Source of the DNA: Microbacterium rhizomatis
Lineage (GTDB): Bacteria > Actinomycetota > Actinomycetes > Actinomycetales > Microbacteriaceae
Length of the DNA: 64,000 nt
Reading direction: 5' to 3'
NCBI RefSeq assembly: GCF_008710745.1
Contig: NZ_VYSA01000002.1
Location: 868,001 to 932,000, forward strand
Shown: positions 8,501-19,028 of the stretch, piece by piece
Layout: every line of letters starts with the position of its first letter
How positions within the stretch are numbered: the stretch's first letter is position 1
Made by a program: the position numbers and the translations under genes
Notes under the pieces: model-generated
The model's database searches: none
What the model was told of the DNA's origin: nothing
What the model saw: only the letters and a program-made list of their open reading frames with translations

Positions 8501-9258
8501 GCGATGCTCCTGCTTCGGGCTGCCAGTGCGCGCGTGCAGTCGGCGAGCGCGTCGAAGAGGGGCAGCAGGTCCGGAGCATCGGCGCGGATCGCGTCGCGCT
8601 GCCTCTCGACCGTCACGCCGTCGCCGCGCGCGATCGGACCTGTCAGCGCGTTCTCCGGTCCTTCCGCCGCCCAGTTCTGGACCGTGCGTCTCACGAGCGG
8701 CGTCAGCAGCGCCCGCGCATCCGGCCCGTCCAGGCCTGCCGTGCGGGCCACCTGCTCTGCGGCCGCCAGCAGCGTCACGACGAAATTCGAGGCGAGGGAT
8801 GCCGACGCGTGGTACCCGGCACGGTGCTCGTCGTCGATCGCAAAGGGTCTCGCCCCGATCCGGATCGCCAGCTCGCGTGCCACATCCACCGCCGCAGCAG
8901 ACCGCCCTGCGATCGCGCAGCCGATGCCGTGGAATGCGTCCGGCCCTTCACCGCCGGCGAATGTCTGCAGCGGATGCAGCCCGAAGCCGACGCCGGACGC
9001 CTCGAGGGTCACCGCGCCGGACATGTGGCCGACGAGACCCTGCCTCACCCCGAGCCCGGCCACCACGCCGGCGATCGCGTCGTCGGGCACGCAGACGAGG
9101 ATCACGTCGGCATCCGGTACAGCCTCACCGCGCGTCGTCGGCCCGTTGACCGCCACCCCCGCCGCACTCAGCGCCGCCGCGATCGCGCGCCCGACCCGAC
9201 CGCGACCGACGATGGTCGCGGTCGCTACGGGGGCGCGCGGGGTGGGGGTGGGGGTCAT
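8497..9258 (-). CDS. Rossmann-like / DUF2520 protein in pantothenate operon
   Basis: A 253-residue protein with an N-terminal NAD(P)-binding Rossmann motif (ATIVGRGRVGRAIAAALSAAG, residues 13-33), VILVCVPDDAIAGVVAGL, and a helical C-terminal half beginning near HRAGYHASASLASNFVVTLLAAA, the DUF2520 signature. The fold is that of the ketopantoate reductase and 3-hydroxyacid dehydrogenase superfamily. It is first in a DUF2520-panC-panB operon and overlaps panC by 4 nt. That position makes an unassigned ketopantoate reductase role attractive, but this is inference. No strong ribosome site was seen before ATG 9258. Confidence 0.85.
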   Translation of the reverse strand: MTPTPTPRAPVATATIVGRGRVGRAIAAALSAAGVAVNGPTTRGEAVPDADVILVCVPDDAIAGVVAGLGVRQGLVGHMSGAVTLEASGVGFGLHPLQTFAGGEGPDAFHGIGCAIAGRSAAAVDVARELAIRIGARPFAIDDEHRAGYHASASLASNFVVTLLAAAEQVARTAGLDGPDARALLTPLVRRTVQNWAAEGPENALTGPIARGDGVTVERQRDAIRADAPDLLPLFDALADCTRALAARSRSIA

Positions 9259-9323
9259 GTCTTCGTGAGAACGCCCGCTCGAGGGCGAGTCCGTGGGTCG
9301 ATTTTAGTCTCGCCGCTGCAGGG

Positions 9324-11711
<2,388 letters not shown>

Positions 11712-11728
11712 GGGGTCTTCTTTCGGTC

Positions 11729-11756
11729 GTTGAGCGAGCGAAGCGAGTCGAAACGC
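11729..11756 (+). repeat. GTTGAGCGAGCGAAGCGAG intergenic repeat, copy A
   Basis: The stretch reads GTTGAGCGAGCGAAGCGAGT followed by CGAAACGC. The same core occurs at 56635-56663 and inverted at 56564-56599. Here it sits between ppsR and ppsA. This family of short GC-rich intergenic repeats is, to my knowledge, common in Microbacteriaceae genomes. Its role is unknown. Confidence 0.7.
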
Positions 11757-11783
11757 AGAGTCGAAGAGGAGGCGGGGTGAAGG

Positions 11784-12638
11784 TCATGAGCGCAGGCGCA
11801 TGGACTGCATGATCACGGCCGACATCTCTTCCACGGATTTCGTGGACGAGTTGAGGAAAGGCACGCGATTGCGGCGGTAGAGGTCTTCGGCCCGACGCAG
11901 CTCGAGAGTGCACTGCGCGAGGCTCGAGTACACCGAATCGGGGCGCCGTTCGTGGCGCACCTGACTCAGGCGCAGCGGCGTGGTGGTCAGCCCGAAGCAC
12001 TTGTCGAGGTGGGGCGCCACCGGAGCCGGCAGCCCGTCCGAGGGGAAGTCGTCGTCGGTCAACGGATAGTTGGCCACGAGCAGCCCGTACTGCAGCGCCA
12101 GATACATCGTTGTCGGGGTCTTGCCGCATCGGGAGGGTGCGATGACGATCACATCGGCGATGTCGAGGGCGCGCATGCTCTGCCCGTCGTCGTGCTCGAT
12201 CGCGTACTCGACCGCCCGCATGCGCGCGAAGTACCGCTCGATGTCGCCGACACCGTGATACTGGCCGAGCTGCTCGGACGCCGTGCTCCCCAGCGCCGCC
12301 TCCAGCTCGCGCAGATGACCGCCGAGCAGGTCGACGACGACAGCCCCCGAGGCCATCAGCTCGGCGAGGATCTCCGCCGACTTGACGGTCGCGAACAGGA
12401 TCGGGACCGCGCCTGTCGCTGCCGCGGCCTGGATGTCGCGCACGACATCGCGCGCTCCCCCGACGGTGTCGACGAAGGGGATCGTGTGGCGGTGGAACGC
12501 GACGCCCGGAAAGTTGGCGAGCAGCGCACTGCCGAGGGTCTCTGCGGTGATGCCCGTGCTGTCCGAGACGAAGTACGCGGGGCGCGCGGTGGCGCGGCTC
12601 GCCGAAGGACGCGGGATGCTGTCCGTCGTGGCGTCGAT
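11784..12638 (-). CDS. ppsR: PEP synthase regulatory kinase/pyrophosphorylase (DUF299)
   Basis: This bifunctional enzyme switches PpsA off and on by ADP-dependent threonine phosphorylation and Pi-dependent dephosphorylation. It carries the family N-terminus YFVSDSTGITAETLG, TIPFVDTV, then DVIVIAPSRCGKTPTTMYLA (P-loop-like) and ANYPL. Residues up to the C-terminus (SVEEMSAVIMQSMRLRS) match the family length of about 270-285. No ATG, GTG or TTG lies in frame upstream of YFVSDSTG. A strong AGGAG (12645-12649 on the minus strand) precedes an ATC codon at 12638-12636 at normal spacing, so I place the start there (284 residues). A conventional GTG at 12443 would delete the conserved N-terminus. Confidence 0.88.
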   Translation of the reverse strand: MDATTDSIPRPSASRATARPAYFVSDSTGITAETLGSALLANFPGVAFHRHTIPFVDTVGGARDVVRDIQAAAATGAVPILFATVKSAEILAELMASGAVVVDLLGGHLRELEAALGSTASEQLGQYHGVGDIERYFARMRAVEYAIEHDDGQSMRALDIADVIVIAPSRCGKTPTTMYLALQYGLLVANYPLTDDDFPSDGLPAPVAPHLDKCFGLTTTPLRLSQVRHERRPDSVYSSLAQCTLELRRAEDLYRRNRVPFLNSSTKSVEEMSAVIMQSMRLRS

Positions 12639-12767
12639 GGCGTGCTCCTCTCGCGATGACGTGTTTGCGAGCGTAGGGAAAGAACGAGTGGGGTTGAGGG
12701 CGAGTTCTTGCGAAGGAAACGCGGTATTTGCCGTCGGGGCAATTGCGGACGCGCTTCGCGAACCGGG

Positions 12768-13043
12768 TCAGCGGCGCGCGGCGCCGAATCGGCTCGAGTA
12801 GCGTTCGAACCGATTCACCTCGTCGACCAGCTCCCTCGCCCGGACCGCGAACTCGAGGGCATCGGATGTCGGCCTGATCGAGCGACCGTCCGGCTCGAAG
12901 AACCGCACGCCCATCCGTCGCTGCAGCCAGCCGATCTGCCGCGAGACCGCAGCCGGCGAGTAGCCCCGCTCCCGTGCGGCTGCGACGACCGACCCGCTGT
13001 CGATCACCGCGAGAAAGGTCTTCAGCACGCCGAGGTCAACCAT
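12768..13043 (-). CDS. Stand-alone LysR-type DNA-binding domain protein
   Basis: Ninety-one residues comprising only the N-terminal winged helix of a LysR regulator: MVDLGVLKTFLAVIDSGSVV, then AARERGYSPAAVSRQIGWLQ and RRMGVRFFEPDGRSIRPTSD, followed by the linker helix (ALEFAVRARELVDEVNRFE). The usual 200-residue effector domain is absent, and no remnant is visible in the 129 bp downstream. Its ATG lies 8 nt inside the end of the MBL-fold gene, so it is translationally coupled to it. It could be a truncated regulator or a small DNA-binding protein in its own right. Confidence 0.7.
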   Translation of the reverse strand: MVDLGVLKTFLAVIDSGSVVAAARERGYSPAAVSRQIGWLQRRMGVRFFEPDGRSIRPTSDALEFAVRARELVDEVNRFERYSSRFGAARR

Positions 13044-13914
13044 GCTCGCCCTGCTTCGTGGAATCGTCGCGCGCGGCCAGGTAGTCGAGGTGGATGGCCA
13101 CGTTCGCCTCGGCCGCGAATCGGACGTTCGCAGGAGCATCCGCGTAGACGACGTCAGCGATCTCCTCGACGGTCACGGGTCGGGGAGGTACGGCGCTCTG
13201 CAGCGCACGGATAGCCCGCTCGATGTCGGCCGTCCGCCGAAGCCGGTGCCTGGTGTACACGGTCGCGAGAGCGGCCAGGTTCGCGATCATCGGGCCGTGG
13301 GCGGGAAGGGCGGGCACCGCCCCCAGCTCGGTGAGCCGCGCGAGCGAAGCGAGGTAGTCGACGAGCGAGCCGCCACCCGCGCTGTCGAGGACCGCGGTGC
13401 CCCGCCCGAGGATCGTATCGCCGGTGAGAACGGATGCCGCGCGCGAGCGATCTTCGAGCGTCCGGTCGAGCGGGAGCTGGAAGCACACCGAGTCGGACGT
13501 ATGGCCGGGCGTGCTCAGGACGTGGATGCGGGTGCCCGCGGCGAGGATCTCTTCGCCGTCTCGGAGCGGATCGCCCGCGATGCAGAGCTGCGGATCCGCG
13601 GCGCGGACCGGGGCGCCCGTGAGCGCGGACAGGCGCGCGGCGGAAGCACTGTGATCATGATGGTGGTGGGTCAGGAGCACAAGCTCGGTCCTGCCCATGG
13701 CGGTGATGCGACGGAGGTGGTTCGCGTCCAGGGGGCCAGGGTCTACGACGACGAGGCCGTGGGAATCGGGCTTGCGCACGATGAACGTGTTGGTGCCGTC
13801 GAGCGTCATCGGGCCGGGGTTGGGCGCAAGAATGCGCGTCGTCAACATGGTCCACTCGGTGATCGCTGCCGAGGCATCCGAGCCTCCGAAGGCCCCGGGA
13901 AGCGGCGAGATCAT
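13036..13914 (-). CDS. MBL-fold metallo-hydrolase, LACTB2/RNase Z-like
   Basis: A 292-residue metallo-beta-lactamase-fold hydrolase. The metal motif is LLTHHHHDHSASAARL (HxHxDH), with further ligands in STPGHTSDSVCF, VLTGDTIL and PAHGPMI. The last 70 residues form a small winged-helix-like tail, as in LACTB2-type proteins (RTADIERAIRALQS; VTVEEIADVVYAD). The start ATG 13914 overlaps the enoyl-CoA hydratase stop by 4 nt. In this operon it probably hydrolyses a thioester or lactone intermediate rather than RNA; that is inference from context. Confidence 0.85.
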   Translation of the reverse strand: MISPLPGAFGGSDASAAITEWTMLTTRILAPNPGPMTLDGTNTFIVRKPDSHGLVVVDPGPLDANHLRRITAMGRTELVLLTHHHHDHSASAARLSALTGAPVRAADPQLCIAGDPLRDGEEILAAGTRIHVLSTPGHTSDSVCFQLPLDRTLEDRSRAASVLTGDTILGRGTAVLDSAGGGSLVDYLASLARLTELGAVPALPAHGPMIANLAALATVYTRHRLRRTADIERAIRALQSAVPPRPVTVEEIADVVYADAPANVRFAAEANVAIHLDYLAARDDSTKQGEHG

Positions 13915-14687
13915 CGGTTCTGGAACTCGGGGGCGCGCTTCGCGCGGAAGGCGGCCATGCCCTCTTTGCGATCGGCCGTGTCGAAGAGCGCCGCGAACGC
14001 ATGGCGCTCGAACCGGAGGCCCTCGGCGAGGGAGGTCTCCAGGGCTGTGTCCAGCGCCGCCTTCGCCGCGTAGACCGCAGGCAGGGATCTCGCCGCGATC
14101 TCGGCTGCGATTTCGGACGCCGCAGAGAGCAGCTCCGCGGCGGGCACGACGCGTGAGACGAGCCCGGCACGCTCGGCCGCTGCCGCATCCATCATCCGAC
14201 CGGTGAGCACGAGGTCCGCCGCCTTGTAGTAGCCGATCGTGCGCACGAGCCGCTGCGCTCCCCCCATGCCCGGGATGATACCGAGGGTGATCTCGGGCTG
14301 ACCGAACTGAGCCGTGTCGGCGGCGATGATGACGTCGCACATCATCGCGAGTTCGCACCCTCCACCGAGCGCGTAGCCCGACACGGCCGCGATGACGGGC
14401 GTCCGCAGGGCGGCGAACGCCTCCCAGCCGTCGAACACCCGCGAGACGAGAACCTCCGTGCCCGTGATGTCCGAGATCTCACCGATGTCGGCGCCGGCCG
14501 CGAACGCTCTCTCCGACCCGGTGAGGACGATGGCGCCGATACCCGTGTCGGCATCGAACGCCTGGGCCGCGGCGACGACCTCGTCTCGCACGACGTGGTT
14601 GAGCGCGTTGAGCACCTCTGGTCGATTCAGAGTGATCCACGCGACGCGGCCTCGAACCTTGGTGACGATCGCTTGGTATGTGGTCAT
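13911..14687 (-). CDS. Enoyl-CoA hydratase/isomerase family protein
   Basis: A 258-residue crotonase. It has RVAWITLNRPEVLNALNHVV, the CoA-binding/oxyanion segment [15 protein letters not shown], and [20 protein letters not shown] (first catalytic Glu region near residue 110). FGQPEITLGIIPGMGGAQRL carries the second catalytic Glu region. The ATG at 14687 is preceded by AGGAG and replaces longer in-frame possibilities. It hydrates 2-enoyl-CoA in beta-oxidation. A close paralogue of the same length lies at 56666-57442. It is the first gene of an ECH-MBL-LysR operon running away from a KstR2-like site shared with the monooxygenase. Confidence 0.93.
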   Translation of the reverse strand: MTTYQAIVTKVRGRVAWITLNRPEVLNALNHVVRDEVVAAAQAFDADTGIGAIVLTGSERAFAAGADIGEISDITGTEVLVSRVFDGWEAFAALRTPVIAAVSGYALGGGCELAMMCDVIIAADTAQFGQPEITLGIIPGMGGAQRLVRTIGYYKAADLVLTGRMMDAAAAERAGLVSRVVPAAELLSAASEIAAEIAARSLPAVYAAKAALDTALETSLAEGLRFERHAFAALFDTADRKEGMAAFRAKRAPEFQNR

Positions 14688-14728
14688 CCACCAAGCTCCT
14701 CTCGTGCGTCCTCGCCATGCTAGCATAA

Positions 14729-14742
14729 AGCAAGCGCTTGAT
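14729..14742. promoter_or_regulatory. KstR2-like operator 1
   Basis: AGCAAGCGCTTGAT matches AnCAAGnnCTTGnT exactly and sits in the divergent promoter between the enoyl-CoA hydratase (minus) and the monooxygenase (plus), 5 nt ahead of the latter's GGAGGAG ribosome site. One of nine sites in the window. Confidence 0.75.
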
Positions 14743-14755
14743 TTTTGGAGGAGTC

Positions 14756-16465
14756 GTGAGCTCAGTGAGGGATGCCGCAGGATCGGCGTTCGGCGAGAAC
14801 GTAAGCGGAACCGGGCCGGCCGCAGCCCTTCCCGAATTCGTGGAGTACCTGATCGTCGGCGCGGGCGTGTGCGGGCTCTGCCAGCTCCAACGGCTGCTTG
14901 AGCTGGACGCCGACGTGCTCCTCGTGGACGCCAACAGCGACCTCGGCGGCACGTGGTACAAGAACCGCTACCCCGGGTGCCGCTTCGACTCCGAGTCCTA
15001 CACCTACCAGTACTCGTTCTCGAGCGAGATGCTCCAGGAATGGGACTGGTCCGAGCGATTCGCCGCCCAGCCCGAGACCCTCGCCTACCTGAACTACTTC
15101 GCCGACAAGTTCGACCTGCGCCCCCACATCCGCTTCGACAGCGGCGTGACCTCTCTCACGTGGTCCGAGGATGAGCTGGTCTGGAACGTGACCCTCACCG
15201 ACGGCCGCGCGCTGCGCGCGCGGTTCGTCCTCTCGGCGATCGGCATCCTCTCTGCCCCCACCTACCCCCGCATCCCGGGGATGGAGACCTTCGCCGGAAC
15301 AGCGGTGCACACCTTCGACTGGCCCGAAGACCTCGACGTCACGGGCAAGCGCGTCGCGGTGATCGGGACCGGCGCAAGCGGCGTGCAGGTCATCACGGCG
15401 ATCGCCTCGAGAGTCGACCAGCTCTACGTGCTGCAGCGCGGCGCGAACTGGGGCGCGCCTTTGGGCAACGGTCCGATCTCGTCGGACGAGATGGCCGACC
15501 TGCGATCCCGGTACGACGAGATCTTCAAATGGTGCAGCGAGACCCCGGCCGGCTTCATCCACCGACCAGACCGCGTCCTCAGCACAGACGTCACCCGCGA
15601 GGAGCGCATCGCGCACTGGAACGAGCTCTATCGCGGGTCGGGCGCCGGGATGTACATGGGCAACTATCGCGACACGATGATGGAGCCGGGACCCAATGCC
15701 GAGCTCTCCGAATTCATCGCCGAGCGGATCCGGGAGCGCGTGCACGACCCGCGCGTCGCCGACATCCTGATCCCGAAGGACCATGGCTTCGGCACGAAGC
15801 GCGTCGCCGGCGAGTCGGGCTACTACGAGGTCTTCAATCAGGACAACGTCGAGCTGGTCGACCTCAAAGCCACCCCCGTCACCGAGATCACGCCGGAAGG
15901 ACTTCGCTTCGGAGGGGATGCGGGCCGCCCGCCGATCGACGTCGACGTCATCGTCTACGCGACCGGGTTCGATGCGGTGACGGGTCCGTTCGACCGGATC
16001 GACATCGTGGGTGAGGATGGTCTGCGCCTGCGCGACAAGTGGAGCGCCGGCCCCATCACTTGTCTCGGCGTGCAGGTGGAGGGCTTCCCCAACCTGTTCA
16101 TCCTGGCCGGGCCCCAGTCCGGTTCGGCATCGGCGAACTTCCCGCGCGGGATCGAGGACGTCGTCAACTGGATGACGGAGTTCGCCACCGTGATCAACGC
16201 CGAGGGCATCGTGCGCGTCGAGGCGCACGCGGACGCCGAGGCCGCGTGGACCGCCCACGTGCACGACGTGAATTCACGGCTGCTGATGTCCAAGACCAAG
16301 TCCTGGTTCAACGGTCACAACAAGAACCTCGACCGCGACGAGGCGCCCCGCGCGATGGTCTACCTCGGCGGCGGACCGAAGTATCGCCGGCGCCTCGCCG
16401 AAGAGTCCGCGAACGGCTACCCCAGCTTCGAACTCGAGCGCGCGTCGGTGGGCGCTCCGCGGTGA
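14756..16465 (+). CDS. Flavin-containing monooxygenase, Baeyer-Villiger type
   Basis: A 569-residue FAD/NADPH enzyme. It has an N-terminal Rossmann motif (EYLIVGAGVCGLCQLQRL, about 30-47), then GGTWYKNRYPGCRFDSES and the Baeyer-Villiger fingerprint FAGTAVHTFDWP (FxGxxxHxxxWP). The NADPH motif VAVIGTGASGVQVI follows, with VDVIVYATGFDAVTG near 390-405 and LAGPQSGSASANFPRG in the C-terminal part. Such enzymes insert oxygen next to a ketone, turning cyclic ketones into lactones. GTG 14756 is chosen because GGAGGAG lies just upstream; GTG 14765 is possible. It is a single-gene unit under KstR2-like site 1 and the likely ring-opening step of the island. Confidence 0.92.
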   Translation: MSSVRDAAGSAFGENVSGTGPAAALPEFVEYLIVGAGVCGLCQLQRLLELDADVLLVDANSDLGGTWYKNRYPGCRFDSESYTYQYSFSSEMLQEWDWSERFAAQPETLAYLNYFADKFDLRPHIRFDSGVTSLTWSEDELVWNVTLTDGRALRARFVLSAIGILSAPTYPRIPGMETFAGTAVHTFDWPEDLDVTGKRVAVIGTGASGVQVITAIASRVDQLYVLQRGANWGAPLGNGPISSDEMADLRSRYDEIFKWCSETPAGFIHRPDRVLSTDVTREERIAHWNELYRGSGAGMYMGNYRDTMMEPGPNAELSEFIAERIRERVHDPRVADILIPKDHGFGTKRVAGESGYYEVFNQDNVELVDLKATPVTEITPEGLRFGGDAGRPPIDVDVIVYATGFDAVTGPFDRIDIVGEDGLRLRDKWSAGPITCLGVQVEGFPNLFILAGPQSGSASANFPRGIEDVVNWMTEFATVINAEGIVRVEAHADAEAAWTAHVHDVNSRLLMSKTKSWFNGHNKNLDRDEAPRAMVYLGGGPKYRRRLAEESANGYPSFELERASVGAPR

Positions 16466-16509
16466 GACGCTCTGGAGTGCGACCGCACGTCGAACCGGCA
16501 CCGGGGGCG

Positions 16510-17766
16510 CTACGCGGGCGACGCGCTCTCCTCCTCGAGCCGCTCACGATGCTCCGGTGCGGCCACGGCGATGAGGTTCTCGCGCCGTTGCTTGCTCGTC
16601 CGGCCCCGCAGCCAGGCCACGCCGTGCTCGGTGACGACCGCGTCGACGCTGTGATGAGCCGCGGTGACGAGGTCGGCGGGCGCGTGGGCGGCCACGATCG
16701 TGGAGTCGCCGCGCCCGGTCGTGGACGCGAGGGCGATCACGCGCAGACCGCCCTCCGAGAGGTGCGCGCCCTCGGCGAAGTCGGCGCTCCCGCCGACTCC
16801 TGAGATCACGCCGCCGCGCACGGTCTCGGCGACGACCTGGCCGCGCACGTCGACTGCGACAGCGGAATTGATCGACACGAAGGACGGCACGGAGGCGATC
16901 GCGAGCGGATGATGAATCTGCTGCGAGTCATGCATCTCGATCGTGGGATTGCGGTCCGCCCACGACATGAGCGCCGCAGAGCCGAGGAGCTCCACCGTCT
17001 GCACCGGTGGGCCGCCCGCCGCGGCGATCGCCTCCACGAGCGGGATCATCGGATCCGAGAGCATTCCGTGCAGCCGCAGCGACGTGCCTTGGCCGATCCG
17101 CGAGAGCTCGGTCGCGACGGCGTCGCCGATCGCCCCGATGCCCAGCTGCACGGTCGACCCATCGGGAATGAGAGCGCCCACGTTCGCCGCGACAGCGGTC
17201 GCTGCGGCCGTCGGGATGCTCGTCTCGTAGAGGGCCATCGAGGTGGTGGAATTGACCAATCGGTCGATCTCCGAGATGTGGATGCGGCTGTCGCCCGCCG
17301 TCCGCGGGACATCCTCCGCGACCTCCGCGACGACGAGGCGGGCCAGACGCACCGCATCGCGTGCGTAGCTCGTCGAGGGGCCGAGACTGCAGTAGCCATC
17401 AGCGTCCGGTGCGCTCACCCGGATGAGAGCGACGTCGGCGCCGGTCAGGACGATGCGAGGGACATCGAGCAGACGCATCGGCAGATAGTCGACGAGGCCC
17501 TCCTTGTACAGCATCCGGATCTCACCGTGCAGGTGCCAGCTGCGGATCCGCAGCGCGCCCTCGAGCGCGGCTTCCCGCAGACCCGCCTCACCCAGGGTGA
17601 GGCCGAGCGTGAGCGACACGGCGCCGGCGGATCGCGCGCGACGACCGAGGCCGCGCAGCAGGGTGAGCGGAGTGCCGCACGCGTTCCCTGCGACGATCCG
17701 CGCATCCGGCGGCACATCCGCGAGCGCGGCTTCGGCCGACGCGGTGGTCGAGATCGAGCCCTTCAT
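16510..17766 (-). CDS. Acetyl-CoA hydrolase/4-hydroxybutyrate CoA-transferase family protein
   Basis: A 418-residue class I CoA-transferase-like protein. It has an N-terminal region with LRIRSWHLHGEIRMLYKEG, the oxyanion loop LGIGAIGDAVATELSR, and a C-terminal domain with VISGVGGSADFAEGAHLS and VVTEHGVAWLRGRTSKQRRE. Members move CoA between carboxylates through a glutamyl-CoA intermediate. The usual catalytic Glu in a (H/Y)(S/T)EM motif appears here as LHGMLSD, with Gly (GGA) in its place, so activity is uncertain. The ATG at 17766 is used; the upstream TTG lies inside the operator. Divergent from the acyl-CoA dehydrogenase operon. Confidence 0.82.
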   Translation of the reverse strand: MKGSISTTASAEAALADVPPDARIVAGNACGTPLTLLRGLGRRARSAGAVSLTLGLTLGEAGLREAALEGALRIRSWHLHGEIRMLYKEGLVDYLPMRLLDVPRIVLTGADVALIRVSAPDADGYCSLGPSTSYARDAVRLARLVVAEVAEDVPRTAGDSRIHISEIDRLVNSTTSMALYETSIPTAAATAVAANVGALIPDGSTVQLGIGAIGDAVATELSRIGQGTSLRLHGMLSDPMIPLVEAIAAAGGPPVQTVELLGSAALMSWADRNPTIEMHDSQQIHHPLAIASVPSFVSINSAVAVDVRGQVVAETVRGGVISGVGGSADFAEGAHLSEGGLRVIALASTTGRGDSTIVAAHAPADLVTAAHHSVDAVVTEHGVAWLRGRTSKQRRENLIAVAAPEHRERLEEESASPA

Positions 17767-17797
17767 ATCTCCGGATCGTCCTCTCTTGACGAGGTGT

Positions 17798-17811
17798 AGC
17801 AAGCGCTTGAT
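17798..17811. promoter_or_regulatory. KstR2-like operator 2
   Basis: AGCAAGCGCTTGAT is an exact consensus match. On the plus strand it lies between a TTGACG (-35-like, 17786-17791) and TACACT (-10-like, 17811-17816), so a bound repressor would block the acyl-CoA dehydrogenase promoter. It also faces the CoA-transferase gene start. Confidence 0.75.
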
Positions 17812-17827
17812 ACACTACTCCTGCGCT

Positions 17828-17843
17828 GAATATGCGCATATTC
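17828..17843. promoter_or_regulatory. Perfect 16-bp palindrome GAATATGCGCATATTC
   Basis: This fully symmetric AT-flanked palindrome lies between KstR2-like site 2 and the acyl-CoA dehydrogenase start at 17860. It differs from the TetR site. The second gene of the operon encodes a FadR-type GntR regulator, so this is a good candidate for its own operator. Confidence 0.5.
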
Positions 17844-17859
17844 GACCCAGGGAGCACTC

Positions 17860-19026
17860 ATGGACTTCGAGGAGCCCGAACACCTCCGCGACATCCGGAC
17901 GGCCGTCCGCGACATCTGCGCCGGCTATGACGGCGAGTACTGGCGCCGCTGTGACAACGAGCACGAGTTCCCCTGGGACTTCTACAATGCGATGGCAAAG
18001 GCAGGCTGGGTCGGTATCTCGATCCCGGAAGAGTTCGGCGGCGGTGGCGGTGGGATCACCGAGGCGTCGATCGTGCTCGAAGAGGTCGCCGCCTCTGGCG
18101 CTGCGATGAACGGCGCCAGTGCGCTGCACATCTCGATCTTCGGCATGAACCCAGTAGCCAAGCACGGTTCGACGGCGATGAAAGAGGCCTACCTCCCCCG
18201 GGTCGCGTCAGGAGAGCTGCACGTGGCCTTCGGGGTCACGGAACCGGATGCCGGAACGGATACGCCGTCGATCTCGACCCGCGCCGTGCGTGACGGCGAC
18301 GAGTACGTCGTGCACGGGCAGAAAGTGTGGATGACGAAGGCCCACATCGCCGAGAAGGTCCTCCTGCTCACGCGCACGACTCCCCTCGACCAGGTCGACA
18401 AGCGCACGCGGGGCATGACCCTGCTCCTCGCCGACCTCAAGGCGCCCGGCGTGACGATCGATCTCATCGACAAGATCGGCCGCAATGCGGTCGGCTCGTG
18501 CGAAGTCAGGTTCGACGGTCTGCGCGTCTCGGCCGACGATCTGGTCGGTGAGGAGGGCAGCGGCTTCTCGTATCTCCTCGACGGGCTCAACCCCGAGCGC
18601 ATCCTCATTGCGGGTGAGGCCATCGGCATCGGGCGCGCCGCGCTGAAACGGGCGACCCAGTACGCCCGCGAACGCGTGGTGTTCGGCCGTCCGATCGGCA
18701 AGAACCAGGGCATCTCGTTCCCGCTCGCCGAGGCCCACATGCGTCTCGCGGCCGCGGAGCTCGTCGTGCGCGAGGCGTCGTGGCGGTACGACCAGGGCCT
18801 GCCGTGCGGCGAACAGGCGAACGCTGCGAAGTACCTCGCGTCCGACGCCGCCTTCTTCGCCGCGGACACCGCGATGCAGACGCTGGGCGGGTATGCGTAC
18901 GCGAAGGAGTACGACGTCGGCCGCTACTGGGTCGAGTCCCGCTTGATGAAGAGCGCTCCCGTCCCCCAGCAGATGGTGCTCAACTTCATCGCCGAGCACG
19001 TGCTCGCCCTCCCGCGCTCGTACTGA
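17860..19026 (+). CDS. Acyl-CoA dehydrogenase
   Basis: A 388-residue FAD enzyme of beta-oxidation that passes electrons to ETF. It has an N-terminal helical domain, then FGVTEPDAGTDTPSISTRA (flavin/substrate motif), GQKVWMTKAHIAEKVLLL, and the C-terminal domain with YARERVVFGRPIGKNQGI and MQTLGGYAYAKEYDVGRYW. The usual C-terminal EGT catalytic motif reads MKSAPVPQQ, so the base may sit elsewhere, as in isovaleryl-type enzymes; a Glu in LNPERILIAGEA is one option. First gene of a six-gene operon (ACAD, GntR, HMG-CoA lyase, MaoC, SnoaL, luciferase-like). Confidence 0.93.
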   Translation: MDFEEPEHLRDIRTAVRDICAGYDGEYWRRCDNEHEFPWDFYNAMAKAGWVGISIPEEFGGGGGGITEASIVLEEVAASGAAMNGASALHISIFGMNPVAKHGSTAMKEAYLPRVASGELHVAFGVTEPDAGTDTPSISTRAVRDGDEYVVHGQKVWMTKAHIAEKVLLLTRTTPLDQVDKRTRGMTLLLADLKAPGVTIDLIDKIGRNAVGSCEVRFDGLRVSADDLVGEEGSGFSYLLDGLNPERILIAGEAIGIGRAALKRATQYARERVVFGRPIGKNQGISFPLAEAHMRLAAAELVVREASWRYDQGLPCGEQANAAKYLASDAAFFAADTAMQTLGGYAYAKEYDVGRYWVESRLMKSAPVPQQMVLNFIAEHVLALPRSY

Positions 19027-19028
19027 CC

